A stretch of 64,000 nucleotides of DNA, from NCBI RefSeq assembly GCF_003477885.1, contig NZ_QUEE01000001.1, positions 248,001-312,000 of the forward strand. Reading direction: 5' to 3'. A model generated the notes under the pieces. That model had not been told where the DNA came from. It ran no database searches and saw only the letters and a list, made by a program, of their open reading frames with translations. Below are positions 1 to 10,348 of the stretch, piece after piece (position 1 is the first letter of the stretch; each line of letters begins with the position of its first letter). Made by a program: the position numbers and the translations under genes. This DNA comes from Lachnotalea sp. AF33-28 (lineage in GTDB: Bacteria > Bacillota > Clostridia > Lachnospirales > Lachnospiraceae).

Positions 1-677
1 ACCGGGTACTTTTCCGTCATCTGTTTCATCACATCGATCAGCTCCCACTGGTCTTTGAATTCCGGAGCTCCGATTCCCTTGTAGTATTCCCAGTTCAATA
101 CCAGCATGTTTTTGGTAACGCCTGTGGACAGCGTCTTGCCTCCAACCGTAGTGGGCATGCCATACAGCTTTCCTGTTCCCGCGCTCTCATATTCCCTCGC
201 ATAGTTCATAGCCACTTCCAGCTGCTCATCGCCAGCAATATGCGGAAGCTTATCCATATAGTCATCCAGATTCAGAACCATCCCGGCTTCTATCATAACC
301 TCAAGATTATCCCTTGTGACATACATCACGTCGGGCATGTCGCCGCTGGCCAGAATCGCATTTGTCTTTTCATCCGAATATGCCCATACATCCAATGCGA
401 ATCCATGCTCTGCGAACAGATCTCCCTTGTAGCCTCCAACCAGTCCGCTCTGCAGGTTTGCATCCCCCGGATACAGGGTGATTGTCTTCACTTCCTGGTT
501 TCCTCCATCGGACGGAGCCTCTGTCTTGTTTTCTCCGGCGGTCTGTGCAGCCGTGGTGCCGTCTGCCGCCGTCCCGGTTGTTTCTCCGGTGTTCTTATCC
601 CCGCATCCTGCCAGGGATGCCGCCATTGCCAGCGAAAGCACAATAGCCAGTGTCTTTTTTAACAGTTGTTTCTTCAA
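1..677 (-). CDS. ABC transporter solute-binding lipoprotein (C-terminus outside window)
   Basis: Only the first ~225 residues are present; the gene runs off the left edge. It starts at a TTG (677-675) placed 7 bases after GGAGGAGG. The N-terminus is a lipoprotein signal peptide: Lys-rich, hydrophobic, then SLAGC as lipobox. A Thr/Ala/Glu-rich linker follows, and then a family 1 extracellular solute-binding fold (ITLYPGDANL, SGDMPDVMY). The protein would sit on the outer face of the membrane and deliver a sugar or oligosaccharide to the permeases at 4072-5949. A two-component system lies between binding protein and permeases, an arrangement common for YesN/YesM-controlled uptake loci. The substrate cannot be told from sequence. 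Confidence 0.9.
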   Translation of the reverse strand, partial: MKKQLLKKTLAIVLSLAMAASLAGCGDKNTGETTGTAADGTTAAQTAGENKTEAPSDGGNQEVKTITLYPGDANLQSGLVGGYKGDLFAEHGFALDVWAYSDEKTNAILASGDMPDVMYVTRDNLEVMIEAGMVLNLDDYMDKLPHIAGDEQLEVAMNYAREYESAGTGKLYGMPTTVGGKTLSTGVTKNMLVLNWEYYKGIGAPEFKDQWELIDVMKQMTEKYP

Positions 678-685
678 ATTACTAC

Positions 686-949
686 CTCCTCCTGAAATTT
701 AGGATATAAGGCAAAGCTGATGCTCTGCCGCTCTGTGTTTTTATTATAAAGTAACATATTTCATTTTTATATATCTGATATTTTTGTAAATTACGTAAAT
801 TACATTTTTTGCGTAACATCCAATATTCAATATTACAGTTTCTTTCGTAAATTACGGTTGGTACTTTTTATAAACATTTACTTTTGTGTATCTATTACTT
901 AAAATAGATAACAGCAAGATTAATAATTGCAACGGCTAGGAGGGGTTAT
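686..949. promoter_or_regulatory. Divergent promoter region with GTAAATTAC repeats
   Basis: AT-rich spacer between the divergent binding-protein and response-regulator genes. The 9-mer GTAAATTAC occurs three times: 786-794, immediately again at 795-803, and at 847-855; a shorter GCGTAAC sits at 811-817. Direct repeats in the promoter of an AraC-type regulator are plausible operator sites. That role is inferred from position only. AGGAGGGG at 938-945 is the ribosome binding site of the response regulator. Confidence 0.5.
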
Positions 950-2170
950 ATGTATACCGTGCTTCTTACTGATGATGAAAAATCTGTTACCGAATCATTA
1001 AAAAATGATATACCCTGGGCAAATCTCGGAGTTGAGTCCATCCTGACGGCATGCGACGGCATGCAGGCCCTGGAGATCATTGCATCCTTCCATGTGGACC
1101 TGCTCATAACCGATATCCGTATGCCCCGCATGGACGGGCTGGAACTGCTCGCGCGGGTCCGCAGTGTTCATCCTGAAATACATTGTATCCTGCTCACTGC
1201 ATATGGGGAATTCGAATACGCTATGAAGGCGATGAAGCTGGGAGTGGACAACTATCTGATGAAGCCTATGCAGATACAAGAGCTGACTGAAACCATCGAA
1301 AACACACTGGACAACATCTACATCCGGAGGGAAAACCGCGAGGCGCTGTTTCGCGAAAATATACTGCGAAGGTGGGTTACCGGCAACATTTCCTCTGATG
1401 AGCTGGGAGAACGCACGGTATTTCTTGACCTCAATATATATCAGTCCAACTACTGTGTAATCGCTATTAAAAAACGAAATGCTTCCGTATCCGTCGGCGC
1501 CTTCGGAGAGGAGTGTATCCGTAAACTTTCATCTGATCTGGAATGTACGTCTGTTTGGGATAATGTGGGCCACTACATCCTCATAGCCGGTGGAAGCAGT
1601 ATCAAAGAGGAACTGCTTGTTTCCACATTATATCAGACTGCTGTACAGTTTGACATCCTGAATCTGGTGGATGTTGCAGTCGGTATAACGGTTTCTGACC
1701 GGAACGAGGTGCATATCAGCTATGAGCGCGCATGTGACCTGATTGATAAGGATCAGGATCCGAACAGGCCGCCGATCCGTGTCTGCCATGTGATGACCGA
1801 CAACGCTTCTATAACCTCTGAAATCAATGAGGAGGCACTAAGCCCGATTGTAAAAAGATCTATCAGCTATATAAAGGAACACTATGCGGAAGGCGTGTCA
1901 ATCAAGGAATTCTGCAGCAGCCTCAACATAAATGCCGCATATCTGGGCTATCTTTTCAAAAAGGAGACCGGCATATATTTTAATAATTACCTGATTGACT
2001 TCCGCATGGACAAAGCCATTGAGCTGCTCTGCGGCACCGGGGAAAAGATCGCTGATATTGCAGAGATGACCGGATATACCACGACCAGCCATTTTATAGC
2101 GACCTTCAAAAAGAAAACCGGACTTTCGCCGTTGAAATACCGTGAAATACACGGCGGTACGCTGTCATAG
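950..2170 (+). CDS. Response regulator, REC plus AraC-type DNA-binding domain (YesN-like)
   Basis: 406 residues. The N-terminal receiver domain (about 1-125) has the acidic pair D8/D9, phospho-acceptor D55 in LLITDIRMPRMDG, and the conserved Lys in LMKP. A middle linker of ~170 residues leads to a C-terminal AraC double helix-turn-helix (about 300-400; FCSSLNINAAYLGYLFKKETG, IAEMTGYTTTSHFIATFKKKTG). It is followed after 26 bases by its sensor kinase. It probably activates the flanking transporter genes. The repeats at 786-855 are candidate targets. The start is supported by AGGAGGGG 4 bases upstream. Confidence 0.93.
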   Translation: MYTVLLTDDEKSVTESLKNDIPWANLGVESILTACDGMQALEIIASFHVDLLITDIRMPRMDGLELLARVRSVHPEIHCILLTAYGEFEYAMKAMKLGVDNYLMKPMQIQELTETIENTLDNIYIRRENREALFRENILRRWVTGNISSDELGERTVFLDLNIYQSNYCVIAIKKRNASVSVGAFGEECIRKLSSDLECTSVWDNVGHYILIAGGSSIKEELLVSTLYQTAVQFDILNLVDVAVGITVSDRNEVHISYERACDLIDKDQDPNRPPIRVCHVMTDNASITSEINEEALSPIVKRSISYIKEHYAEGVSIKEFCSSLNINAAYLGYLFKKETGIYFNNYLIDFRMDKAIELLCGTGEKIADIAEMTGYTTTSHFIATFKKKTGLSPLKYREIHGGTLS

Positions 2171-2196
2171 GAAAAATCTGCCGAGCGGAGGACAAC

Positions 2197-3963
2197 ATGA
2201 ACAAATCAAAACGTACCATTAATCAGATGTTTCTGATCATGATTATATTTTACATTACGCTGCTGCTCATGATCAGTTCCGTAGCATGCTACTATTCTTA
2301 CCGGCAGAAGGAGGAACAGATTTTTTCCACCATGGACATGGCCCTGGCCCATATGGATCAGGAATACGCAAATATCCTGGAAAACTTCTGGCAGGCCTAT
2401 ATGCCTATATATGAAAATAATTCCACTATCTACAAAACCTTTCAGAATTACTTCGTTTTCCAGGAGACAGAGGATCTGACTCCCCTTGAAAAAAGGGATC
2501 TTATGACGGCTTTGAATCAGATGCGTGTGCGCGATTCCAGAATCCAGTGGATCGGGCTGTATTCGGACTTTCGTAAGACCAACTATATTCTCTATAATGA
2601 CAACACCGGGATTAAAACCTTGGATCAGGATTTCCCTTACCTGAAGGAACTTCAGAGCAAAACTAACCAGATGGAAATCTATGCGGCCAAGAATATCGAA
2701 AACGCTCACGGCGTATCCCCAACCTTCGCTATATGCGGAGGCAAGCCGGTCGGCATGGGGGAAGGTAAAATCATCATCGGGTATTCTCTCGCTGATTTTG
2801 AAAATACAAGTGACTTTACTATAGAGGGACTGCCTTCCATCCGCTACTATATGACTGCCCAGGACCGGCTGCTCTTTGATTCGTCCGGCGAATACGACGA
2901 GTCGGGCGTATGCTTTTTTGATGGAGACAGCGAAGGAGTGATCGAATTTCAGGGACAGCGCCTGTATTCCAAATCCCGGCTGTCAGGCAATAACACCACC
3001 GTGATCTCCTATACGATAGCCAGAAATGAAATGATCATTGCAATGCTTAAGGATACCCCGTTTATATTCAGCATTACAGTGCTGTTTACAAGTTTTTCCA
3101 TTATCATCCACTTTTTCATGAACGGGGTTGTCAAGCGGGAAATTTCCGTCATTCAGGACGGGTTAAGCGTGATTGCCGATAACAATCTTGATTATCGCCT
3201 TCCCACGGATTTCAAACAGAACGGGCTGCCGGAAATCGCACAAAACATCAATGAAATCAGTTCCAAACTGAACGAGAACATCAAAAAAGCATATTACTTT
3301 GAGCTGAAACAGAAAGACGCGCAGCTGGCCGAACTGCAGGCCACTTTTAATCCGCATTTTCTATATAATACGCTGGAGATGCTGCGCAGCAAAAGTTATG
3401 CTAACGGCGATGTTGAGACATCCGAACTCATAACGCAGCTTTCCGCTCTGTTTCGGGGCTTCATCAATGCTAAAACGTTTATCACCATCCGGGAAGAACT
3501 GGCTTTCAGCAACAGATATCTCACACTGCTAAGCGCTAGATATGGAAATATGGTGCAGGTCAGCTATGACATACCGGGTGAACTGCTGAACTATGGGATC
3601 ATCCGGAATGTATTCCAGATTCTCATCGAAAACTATTTTGTGCACGGATTTGATGCCGGCAGAGAAGAGAATTATATTCGATTCAGCGGCAGATCCCTGG
3701 ATGAACATGCGATGCTGCTTTCCGTTGAAGATAATGGTATGGGTATGGAAGAAGAGGAATTAAAAGAACTGAACGAAAAGATCAAAGCGCCTATTCGTCA
3801 CGGAGAAACGAGCTACGGACTGAAGAATCTCAATCAAAGGCTGAAGCTGTTCTACGGACCTGACTGCGGCCTCACTGTACTCAAGGGGCAGCACGGCGGC
3901 CTCCTCATACAGATCAGGCTGCTGAAAATGCATGTGGAGGATTATGAAGCGCTGAAGATATAA
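2197..3963 (+). CDS. Membrane sensor histidine kinase (YesM-like)
   Basis: 588 residues. A first transmembrane helix lies at about 13-35, then an extracellular sensing domain of ~240 residues, a second helix around 285-310, and a HAMP-like segment. The cytoplasmic kinase is of the His_kinase/HATPase pair typical of YesM: phospho-acceptor H387 in FNPHFLYNTLEML, N box around ENYFVHGFD, and G box in DNGMGM and GLKNLNQRL. It presumably senses a sugar or its binding protein outside and phosphorylates the regulator encoded at 950-2170. It has its own ribosome binding site (GCGGAGG). It ends just before the terminator hairpin shared with the convergent permease genes. Confidence 0.93.
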   Translation: MNKSKRTINQMFLIMIIFYITLLLMISSVACYYSYRQKEEQIFSTMDMALAHMDQEYANILENFWQAYMPIYENNSTIYKTFQNYFVFQETEDLTPLEKRDLMTALNQMRVRDSRIQWIGLYSDFRKTNYILYNDNTGIKTLDQDFPYLKELQSKTNQMEIYAAKNIENAHGVSPTFAICGGKPVGMGEGKIIIGYSLADFENTSDFTIEGLPSIRYYMTAQDRLLFDSSGEYDESGVCFFDGDSEGVIEFQGQRLYSKSRLSGNNTTVISYTIARNEMIIAMLKDTPFIFSITVLFTSFSIIIHFFMNGVVKREISVIQDGLSVIADNNLDYRLPTDFKQNGLPEIAQNINEISSKLNENIKKAYYFELKQKDAQLAELQATFNPHFLYNTLEMLRSKSYANGDVETSELITQLSALFRGFINAKTFITIREELAFSNRYLTLLSARYGNMVQVSYDIPGELLNYGIIRNVFQILIENYFVHGFDAGREENYIRFSGRSLDEHAMLLSVEDNGMGMEEEELKELNEKIKAPIRHGETSYGLKNLNQRLKLFYGPDCGLTVLKGQHGGLLIQIRLLKMHVEDYEALKI

Positions 3964-4003
3964 CCGGCATATCTGCCGCAGTATTTCCCCCCATACTGGG
4001 ACA

Positions 4004-4049
4004 CAAATTTCCCGCACAGGACTATCGGTCTGTCCTGGCGGGAAATTTG
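4004..4049. terminator. Bidirectional hairpin between convergent operons
   Basis: Left arm CAAATTTCCCGC plus CAGGAC (4004-4022, one bulged A), right arm GTCCTG plus GCGGGAAATTTG (4032-4049), loop about 9 nt. It lies between the kinase stop (3963) and the permease stop (4072). It has no long T run. The right side runs on into CGGTAACTGTGAACAGCAA (4050-4068), which matches the end of the palindromic repeat family E1, so this terminator may derive from such an element. Confidence 0.7.
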
Positions 4050-4071
4050 CGGTAACTGTGAACAGCAACTA

Positions 4072-4986
4072 TCAGCCCTTTACCGCGCCGATCATAATAC
4101 CTTTCACATAAAACTTCTGTATAAACGGATATACAATCATGATTGGTATGGTAACTATCGCAGTGAGCGTGAGCCTGATTCCCGTAGGGGTCAACGCGCT
4201 GGCCAGGGCCTGGGAATTCACCTCATACTCGATCTGCTGAGAGGCGGCCTGTATCTGGTTAAGCAGCTCATACAGCAGATACTGCAGGGTATAGAGCTTT
4301 GTATCCGTGATATAGAGCTTTGTCGTGAAGAAATCGTTCCAGTGCCCCACCGCGATAAAAAGCGCAACGGTGGCCAGTATGGGCTTCTGCAGAGGCAATA
4401 CGATATGGATAAAGCGCTTCAGATAGCCGGCCCCGTCTAAAAAGGCCGATTCTTCCAGTTCCGCGGGCATGGATTCGATGGAAGTCTTAATCAGGATCAT
4501 ATTGTACACAGACACCAGTCCCGGCAGTATATAGATCCAAAAGGTGTTGGTCAGATGCAGCATCTGATTGTTCAGATAGACCGGTATCATGCCCGCTGAA
4601 AAGTACATGGTGATGACGGTCATCCGGTACCAGAGTTTTCTTTTCCACATATTCTCCTTGGTGAACAGATACGCCATATAGGCGGATGCCAGCAGGCTGG
4701 CCGTCGTTCCGATTACGGTCCGAAATACGGAAATCATCGCCGCATTTCCCAGATTCTGCACCTTAAATATTTCCATATAGTTACGGAAATGGATTCCTTC
4801 CGGCCAGAGAATTACCTTGCCCATATCCACCATCTGCGAGTTGCTTACGGTACAGATCAGCAGATAATAAAACGGATACGCGCACAGCAAAGTAAAAATA
4901 CCGAATATTATGTATACCACCGCATGAAAGATCTTATCTTCCCTGCTCCACTTTTTCTTCTTTTTAACAGCAACTGTCATAGCCAT
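4072..4986 (-). CDS. Carbohydrate ABC transporter permease (MalG/YtcP type)
   Basis: 304 residues counted from the ATG at 4986, chosen because GAGGAGG lies 8 bases upstream; another ATG at 5007 would add seven residues but has a poorer site. Six transmembrane helices and the binding-protein-dependent transport signature (EESAFLDGAGYLKRFIHIVLPLQKP, the EAA loop contacting the ATPase). The C-terminus MIGAVKG is typical of this family. It pairs with the permease at 5020-5949. No ATPase gene is nearby, so a shared sugar-ABC ATPase elsewhere is likely. Confidence 0.92.
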   Translation of the reverse strand: MAMTVAVKKKKKWSREDKIFHAVVYIIFGIFTLLCAYPFYYLLICTVSNSQMVDMGKVILWPEGIHFRNYMEIFKVQNLGNAAMISVFRTVIGTTASLLASAYMAYLFTKENMWKRKLWYRMTVITMYFSAGMIPVYLNNQMLHLTNTFWIYILPGLVSVYNMILIKTSIESMPAELEESAFLDGAGYLKRFIHIVLPLQKPILATVALFIAVGHWNDFFTTKLYITDTKLYTLQYLLYELLNQIQAASQQIEYEVNSQALASALTPTGIRLTLTAIVTIPIMIVYPFIQKFYVKGIMIGAVKG

Positions 4987-5019
4987 ATTTTTTTCCTCCT
5001 CACTCATTCCTCTTTCAGC

Positions 5020-5949
5020 TTAAAAGACGCTCGTGCCCCTTACTTTCTTGCTGATGGTGTTTGCGAAGAAGAACAGGGCAAACGCAACCAGGGACTTCAT
5101 GATACCCACCGCAACAGAGAAAGAGATCTGGCCGGAGCCGACACCCAGGTTATATACATAGAGATCCAGCACTTCTATGCGGGCCTTGTTTAATGCGTTG
5201 CCAAAGGCCAGATACTGATCCACGCCGGTATTTAAGAAATTACCGATGCTCATGATCAGCAGCACGAAGTAGGTCGGGATCAGCTGCGGGATTGTGATAT
5301 ACCAGATCCTCTTCAGCCTGCCCGCGCCGTCCACCTGCGCCGCCTCAAACAGCTCCTGGTCCAGTCCGGCGATGGCCGCAAAATAAATGATGGAGCTCCA
5401 CCCAAGCCCCTTCCATTGCTGCAGCAGCACCTGCGTCAGCCATACATGCTTGTTGGAGGTGAGGAAATCGACCACCTGATGTTCCGCGCCCATGCCCTTA
5501 AAGATGGTATTGACCAGTCCGGACGCGCCAAACAGGCTGGTTGTGAGGGAAAACAGGATCACCCAGCTGATGAAATTCGGCAGGGTCGTGATGCTCTGTA
5601 CTACCTTTTTAAATTTTGTGCCCCTTACTTCACTAAGCATGATCGCAAACAGCATAGGAAGAGGGGTGAACAGGTAGCCCAGCAGATGTATGCCGAAGGT
5701 GTTTTGAAGCACCCGGATGAGGTTCTTCCTCATGACCACATTGCCAAACAGCACCTTAAAGTTCTCAAGGCCTACAAACGCCGAGTCAAACAAAGATTTT
5801 CCCGGCTTATACTGAAAAAACGCAAACGACCAGCCCCACAGCGGAGCATAGCTGAATAAAAATACGACCGCCAGCACCGGCAGCACCAGCAGAAATAATT
5901 TCACATCATTCCATTTCTTTCTCCGGTCTGCAGAAATCAAATTTTTCAT
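5020..5949 (-). CDS. Carbohydrate ABC transporter permease (LplB/UgpA type)
   Basis: 309 residues, six predicted membrane helices, first around residues 15-38. The EAA loop is present (ELFEAAQVDGAGRLKRIWYITIPQL). GGGAGGAAG precedes the ATG. It is transcribed leftwards, 33 bases before the second permease, and forms the membrane channel with it. The partner lipoprotein is most likely the one at 1-677, on the far side of the two-component genes. The upstream DNA (5950-6216) is AT-rich and presumably carries the promoter; I see no clear operator there. Confidence 0.92.
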   Translation of the reverse strand: MKNLISADRRKKWNDVKLFLLVLPVLAVVFLFSYAPLWGWSFAFFQYKPGKSLFDSAFVGLENFKVLFGNVVMRKNLIRVLQNTFGIHLLGYLFTPLPMLFAIMLSEVRGTKFKKVVQSITTLPNFISWVILFSLTTSLFGASGLVNTIFKGMGAEHQVVDFLTSNKHVWLTQVLLQQWKGLGWSSIIYFAAIAGLDQELFEAAQVDGAGRLKRIWYITIPQLIPTYFVLLIMSIGNFLNTGVDQYLAFGNALNKARIEVLDLYVYNLGVGSGQISFSVAVGIMKSLVAFALFFFANTISKKVRGTSVF

Positions 5950-6216
5950 AGCTTCCTCCCATCCATTTCCGTGATGATTATGAATATAAACTGTTCATAA
6001 CCGTTAATAACATTATATTTTAGAGGAAGGAAACTTGTATATAACGAATATTTTGGATAGTTTTGTTTATTTTTGTTTTAAATAAATCTGCACCGGCGTT
6101 ACAGACCGCTCTGCGGTTCCCGCACCGCCTCCCTGTGAACGCTTTTTCAGGAATTTTAAAATGGCGCTTGCAAAACATTTTTAATGGATTTATCCTTGAT
6201 TTTAAGGATATCCTTA

Positions 6217-7238
6217 AATCACATTAAGGAGCAGAAGATCACATGAATCAGGAAAAAATTGAAGAGTTCGAAGAGATGATTGACAGAGACTATGACAACA
6301 TTGCGGGCATAGCCGTATTAAAGGACGGCAGATCTGTATATGAACACAGCTTTCACGGATGCACAGCCCAAAGCCGTATCCATGTCTATTCGGTGACGAA
6401 AAGCGTTCTTTCCATATTGATCGGGATCGCGGCGGATAAGGGATACATTCAAAGCACCGACCAGAAGGTATTGGATTTATTCCCCGGTTACGCGGTCAAA
6501 AAGCGTGAAAAAACCATACAGGAGATCAAACTCAAGCATCTGCTGACAATGACGGCGCCCTATAAGTATAAATTCGCGCCTTATATAAAATATTTTACCA
6601 GTCAGGACTATGTGAAGTTCACTCTTGATCTGCTGGGCGGCAGAGGAAAGATTGGAGGTTTCCGGTATACGCCTCTCATAGGACCTGATATTTTATCCGG
6701 TATCCTCGCAGAGGCTGCCGGGCAGTCCGTATTCTCGTTTGCTGCAGAAAACCTGTTCTCTCCGCTGGGAATTACGGTTGAACGCAGCATATCATTTCAG
6801 TCCAAGGAGGAACAGCTCGCATTTAATGCCGCCACAGATATCAGCGGCTGGGCTGCCGATCCGTCCGGCAACAATACAGGGGGATGGGGCCTTTCGCTCT
6901 CCCCTGCGGATATGGCAAAGCTGGGTCAGTTATACTTAAACAAAGGGATGTGGGACGGTAAGCGGATTGTTTCGGAACAGTGGATCGATGAGAGCACATG
7001 CGAACACAGCCGCTGGGAAGAGCTCCATCTGTCCTACGGATATTTATGGTGGGTTCATGAAGACGGATTTGCCGCAATGGGTGACGGAGGGAATGTTATC
7101 TATGTGAATAAGACAAATAATTCTGTAACCGCGATCGCCTCACTGTTCAAGCCGAAGGTAAAGGACAGGACGGAGCTTATCAAAAACTTCATAGAACCGT
7201 TATTTGTGAACCAGAGCGTGTCTGAAAATTGGCCGTGA
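6217..7238 (+). CDS. Serine hydrolase of the beta-lactamase (class C / PF00144) family, copy 1
   Basis: 331 residues from the ATG at 6243. The catalytic SxxK motif is SVTK in IHVYSVTKSVLSILIG (about residue 50), and a GDGGN segment near the end fits the KTG-like third motif. No signal peptide, so likely cytoplasmic. The family holds esterases, peptidases and penicillin-binding-like enzymes; the substrate is unknown. A near-identical copy starts at 11246; the shared DNA begins at AATCACATTAAGG, upstream of both. The last residues (SVSENWP) are encoded by AGAGCGTGTCTGAAAATT (7213-7230), a short repeat also found at the end of copy 2, so the native C-terminus may be replaced. Confidence 0.85.
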
Positions 7239-7605
7239 TGCCATTCATCCGCAACCCAGTATACTCGCGTGCTGCCGGCAGAGTATCCGCACGGCAGCAC
7301 ATTCCATTGCGGGCCCGCTGCCAGTTTCCCGCACCGGCAGCAGCCCTGTCCAGTTTAGGATCCGGTTCGGTAAAGTCCGCACATCCGCCGCAGCCTTCCA
7401 GACTCTGACGCGGAAACTCTGCCTCTGGCCATTGAACAAGCTCCAGAATATCATCCATGATCATTAGCAGCTGGTCCATGCTTTTTCTCTTGGTTGCAGG
7501 CGTACAGTGTACATAAAATTTCAACGTGATCTGCGGCGAAGAGTGTCCCAGCAATTCGCTCAATACCTCATATCCCATGCCGTGTTCCAGATAGTGGGTA
7601 TTCAT
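7232..7605 (-). pseudogene. Chimera: integrase C-terminus fused to the end of a hypothetical gene
   Basis: Reading leftwards from 7605, the first ~40 residues (YLEHGMGYEVLSELLGHSSP to ATKRKSMD) equal the C-terminal part of the intact integrase at 12877-13992. From MDQLLMIMDDILEL on it equals the C-terminal half of the 200-residue protein at 12102-12704. The join lies at about 7475-7484 in the 10-mer GGTCCATGCT, which is present in both parent genes. No start-proximal catalytic Arg or HxxR box remains, so it cannot be a working recombinase. It is read as a deletion or recombination scar. Confidence 0.8.
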
Positions 7606-7646
7606 GTATTAATATTTAGCCCTCACGGAAATAAAGAGGTGAATAA

Positions 7647-8601
7647 GTGGACCTTATAAAAGAGGAATATATTGCCCATATTAGACGTTCAGATAAATGC
7701 AGACAGACAGTGAAAGAGCATAATGATGGTGTGGCCAGGCTGGCAAAGCGTTCCGGAGCGATGTATGGACTGGGGAATTTAGCTTTTTTTAGCGGATGGT
7801 ATCATGACATTGGCAAAAATACCATGATTTACTACAACTATATAAATGATGCGGCAGACGGAAAACCTGCTGTTCGCGGCTCGGTACTCCACTCAATTTA
7901 TGGCGCTTGTTTCGCAGATCGTTTGGCAAAAGATACAGATCTTTTCTCAAGATTGGCGGCGGAAATGATCCGGATCTCCATAATGAGCCACCACGGACTG
8001 CGGAATTCTCTAACGAAAGACGGAATGCCTGCATTTTTGCGGGCGGTGGAACGTATCTCCGACTCGTACAAGCAGGTGGAGTCTATCGTATATGAGACTT
8101 ATGGAGAAAGAGTTATTTTAGAAGAATTTGCGCGAGCTTGTGCAGAAGCAAGAAACATACAAGAAGAAATAAATAAATTTCATCCCAAAAGGAACGGATT
8201 GGGTTCCGCACATATTTATTTAGCGTTGTATGTTAGACTGCTGACCTCTATCTTGATTGATGCCGATTGCACCGATACGGCCTGCTTTGAAGATAATGTC
8301 AAAATACCTGAACAAATGTCTGCTAAAGAGCTGACTGCGATATGGTGCCGCTATCGTGTCAATTGTGAAACTGAAATTCAAAAAATGCTGTGGAAAAAAA
8401 CGACGTCGCCACTTGATTGCTTTCGAATTGAGATATCTGAAGCGTGTGATAAATTTGATGGCAAAAGCTGTGGGATATTCCGGCTTGTTGTTCCCTGTGG
8501 TGCGGGGAAAACGATCTCTGCGCTGCGCTATGCACTGCAAACGGCAGAGCGATATAAAAAACGCCGTATTTTTTATATCGCCCCATCCAATTCAATTCTA
8601 A
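7647..8601 (+). pseudogene. cas3: Truncated type I-C CRISPR nuclease-helicase cas3
   Basis: The N-terminal HD nuclease domain is intact: FFSGWYHDIGKN, LHSIYGACFADRL and the SHHG motif. It is followed by the beginning of the helicase with Walker A VPCGAGKT and IAPSNSIL. The reading frame then stops at 8606 (ATG TGA), about 320 residues in, where a full Cas3 would have roughly 750-800. The DNA continues directly into cas8c, so the rest of the helicase and the whole cas5 gene are missing. A start with RBS (AGAGGTG) is kept. The remaining HD domain could still be translated, but there is no effector to work with. Confidence 0.85.
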
Positions 8602-10348
8602 TGTGACAGTCTTTCCTATATTGCCGGGGATTTCTTAGAGCGGATAACCATGTTCCTTGACGGAGAGACAGAAGATGATAAGGCCCGCACTATCCGTGAT
8701 ATCAAAAACAGCTTTCCGTCTTATATCAATGGCTTATCGGCGTGGTGTTCATCAGATTTCGTAACAACGAAAGTTATGGCTGTTTATAAATATGTACTGC
8801 GAAAATCAGTAATAGCGGATTTGCAGAAAAGCGGCGTTCTTTTACCAGATGAGGATGGTTTTCTGTCCGACAGAAAAAAAATTCAAGGCGCTCGCATCGA
8901 GAAAGCATTTGTCAGATTTCGGGTTTATGAGAGGAATGTTCATCAGGAGGAAACTGCGGTTTGGCTTGATAAGGAAACACAGCAGGCTTTCATCAAATAC
9001 TATTTGTCTACCGCTCAAAACAAGGATCTCTGTTATTTTACGGGCAATATTGAACTATCAGCGAAAACAAATCCGGTTAAGATTCGCGGAGAATGGGATA
9101 CAAAGGCAAGCCTGATATCCTCCAACGATGACCAAAGACAAAAATATCGGCTATAATGAGGCTCTCTCTGTCGGATATGAAACATCGCAGAAGATTCATA
9201 ATGCGCTGAAATGGATCATTCGCCGGCAGGGATTTATTCGGGATGGAGTGTGCCTTGTAACATGGGAAAGCACTTTGAAAGAATTGCCACAATTCTATGA
9301 AAGTGCTGTTGGATTACTTGCTGCTCTGCCGAACAAAGATGAGCCACTTCAGGACTCCGAGGATGTATTATTTGGCGAAAATGAAGCTGTGCATACCGAC
9401 ACGAATTATGCATCCGCGCGAGACTTAAATTTAGCCATAGACGGATACGCAAAAAATATTGAAAATACCTCACATATGGTAATTCTTGCACTTGACAGCG
9501 CATCTCGCGGACGGCTTGCAATGACTTATTATAGAGAATTAGAAACATCCGCTTATCTGAGGAACATCAGGCAATGGCAGGAAAGCTGCTGCTGGCGTCA
9601 GGAATATTTTGATAAGGATAAAAGATATCGCCATTATGAAGGTATTGATTCCATCAAGGAGATTGCAAAAGCAGTTTATGGTACCGAAACAGAAAAGATC
9701 CTTACTTTGCCTTTAAATAGCGATGGCAAATGCCCATTGCTCGTATCTACTTTTGACCGGTTGAGATCATGTATCATAGACGGGGCGTCCATTCCGCCGG
9801 ATATAGTCAGAACTGCAGCAATGAAAGCGTCTAACCCGTTAGCCTATGATAAGGATTTTAATTATTTGAGAGTCCTGCACACAGCATGTTCCTTTATTAA
9901 AAAATATTATTGGGAAAAGGGAGTGATATTTAATATGGTACTTGATGAACTTTGCACAGACCGGAGTTATCTTTTTGGACGGCTTTTGGCAGTTGCAGAA
10001 AAAATAGAGCGTTGCACGTTTGATAAGGGCGAAACTCGCATTACAAATGCGGAGCGGTATATGAGGCAGTTCTCGCAGACGCCTTTACGGACGTGGAAAA
10101 CCATTCGCAGGAATACACAAATTTATTTAAACAGGTTAAAGCCTGGAAGCAGAGAATATTACAAAGAACTTTACGGAAAGATAGAAGGGCAATTTGAACC
10201 TGGCTGCTTTGAAGCAAAGAAAGCTCTTGATGGAAGGTTCCTACTTGGTTATGATTGCCAGCGTGAAGTCTTAAAGTTCAGAAAGAAAGACAATATCATT
10301 GTTTCAGACGAAGAAGAGATCAATACGATTAGTGAGGAGGAAGAATAA
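8602..10348 (+). pseudogene. cas8c: Type I-C cas8c (csd1), lacking its N-terminus and frameshifted
   Basis: Open from 8602 with CDSLSYIAGDF, which matches the segment normally ~100 residues into Csd1/Cas8c. It continues to ASLISSND and breaks near 9128-9156. The frame resumes as TKDKNIGYNEALSVGYETSQKIHNALKWII, which is the expected continuation, so a small deletion has shifted the frame at ~9130. The C-terminal part is typical of Csd1 (YLFGRLLAVAEKIER, RYMRQFSQTPLRTW). Two lesions (N-terminal deletion, internal frameshift) make it a pseudogene. It normally forms the large subunit of the Cascade complex. Confidence 0.85.
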
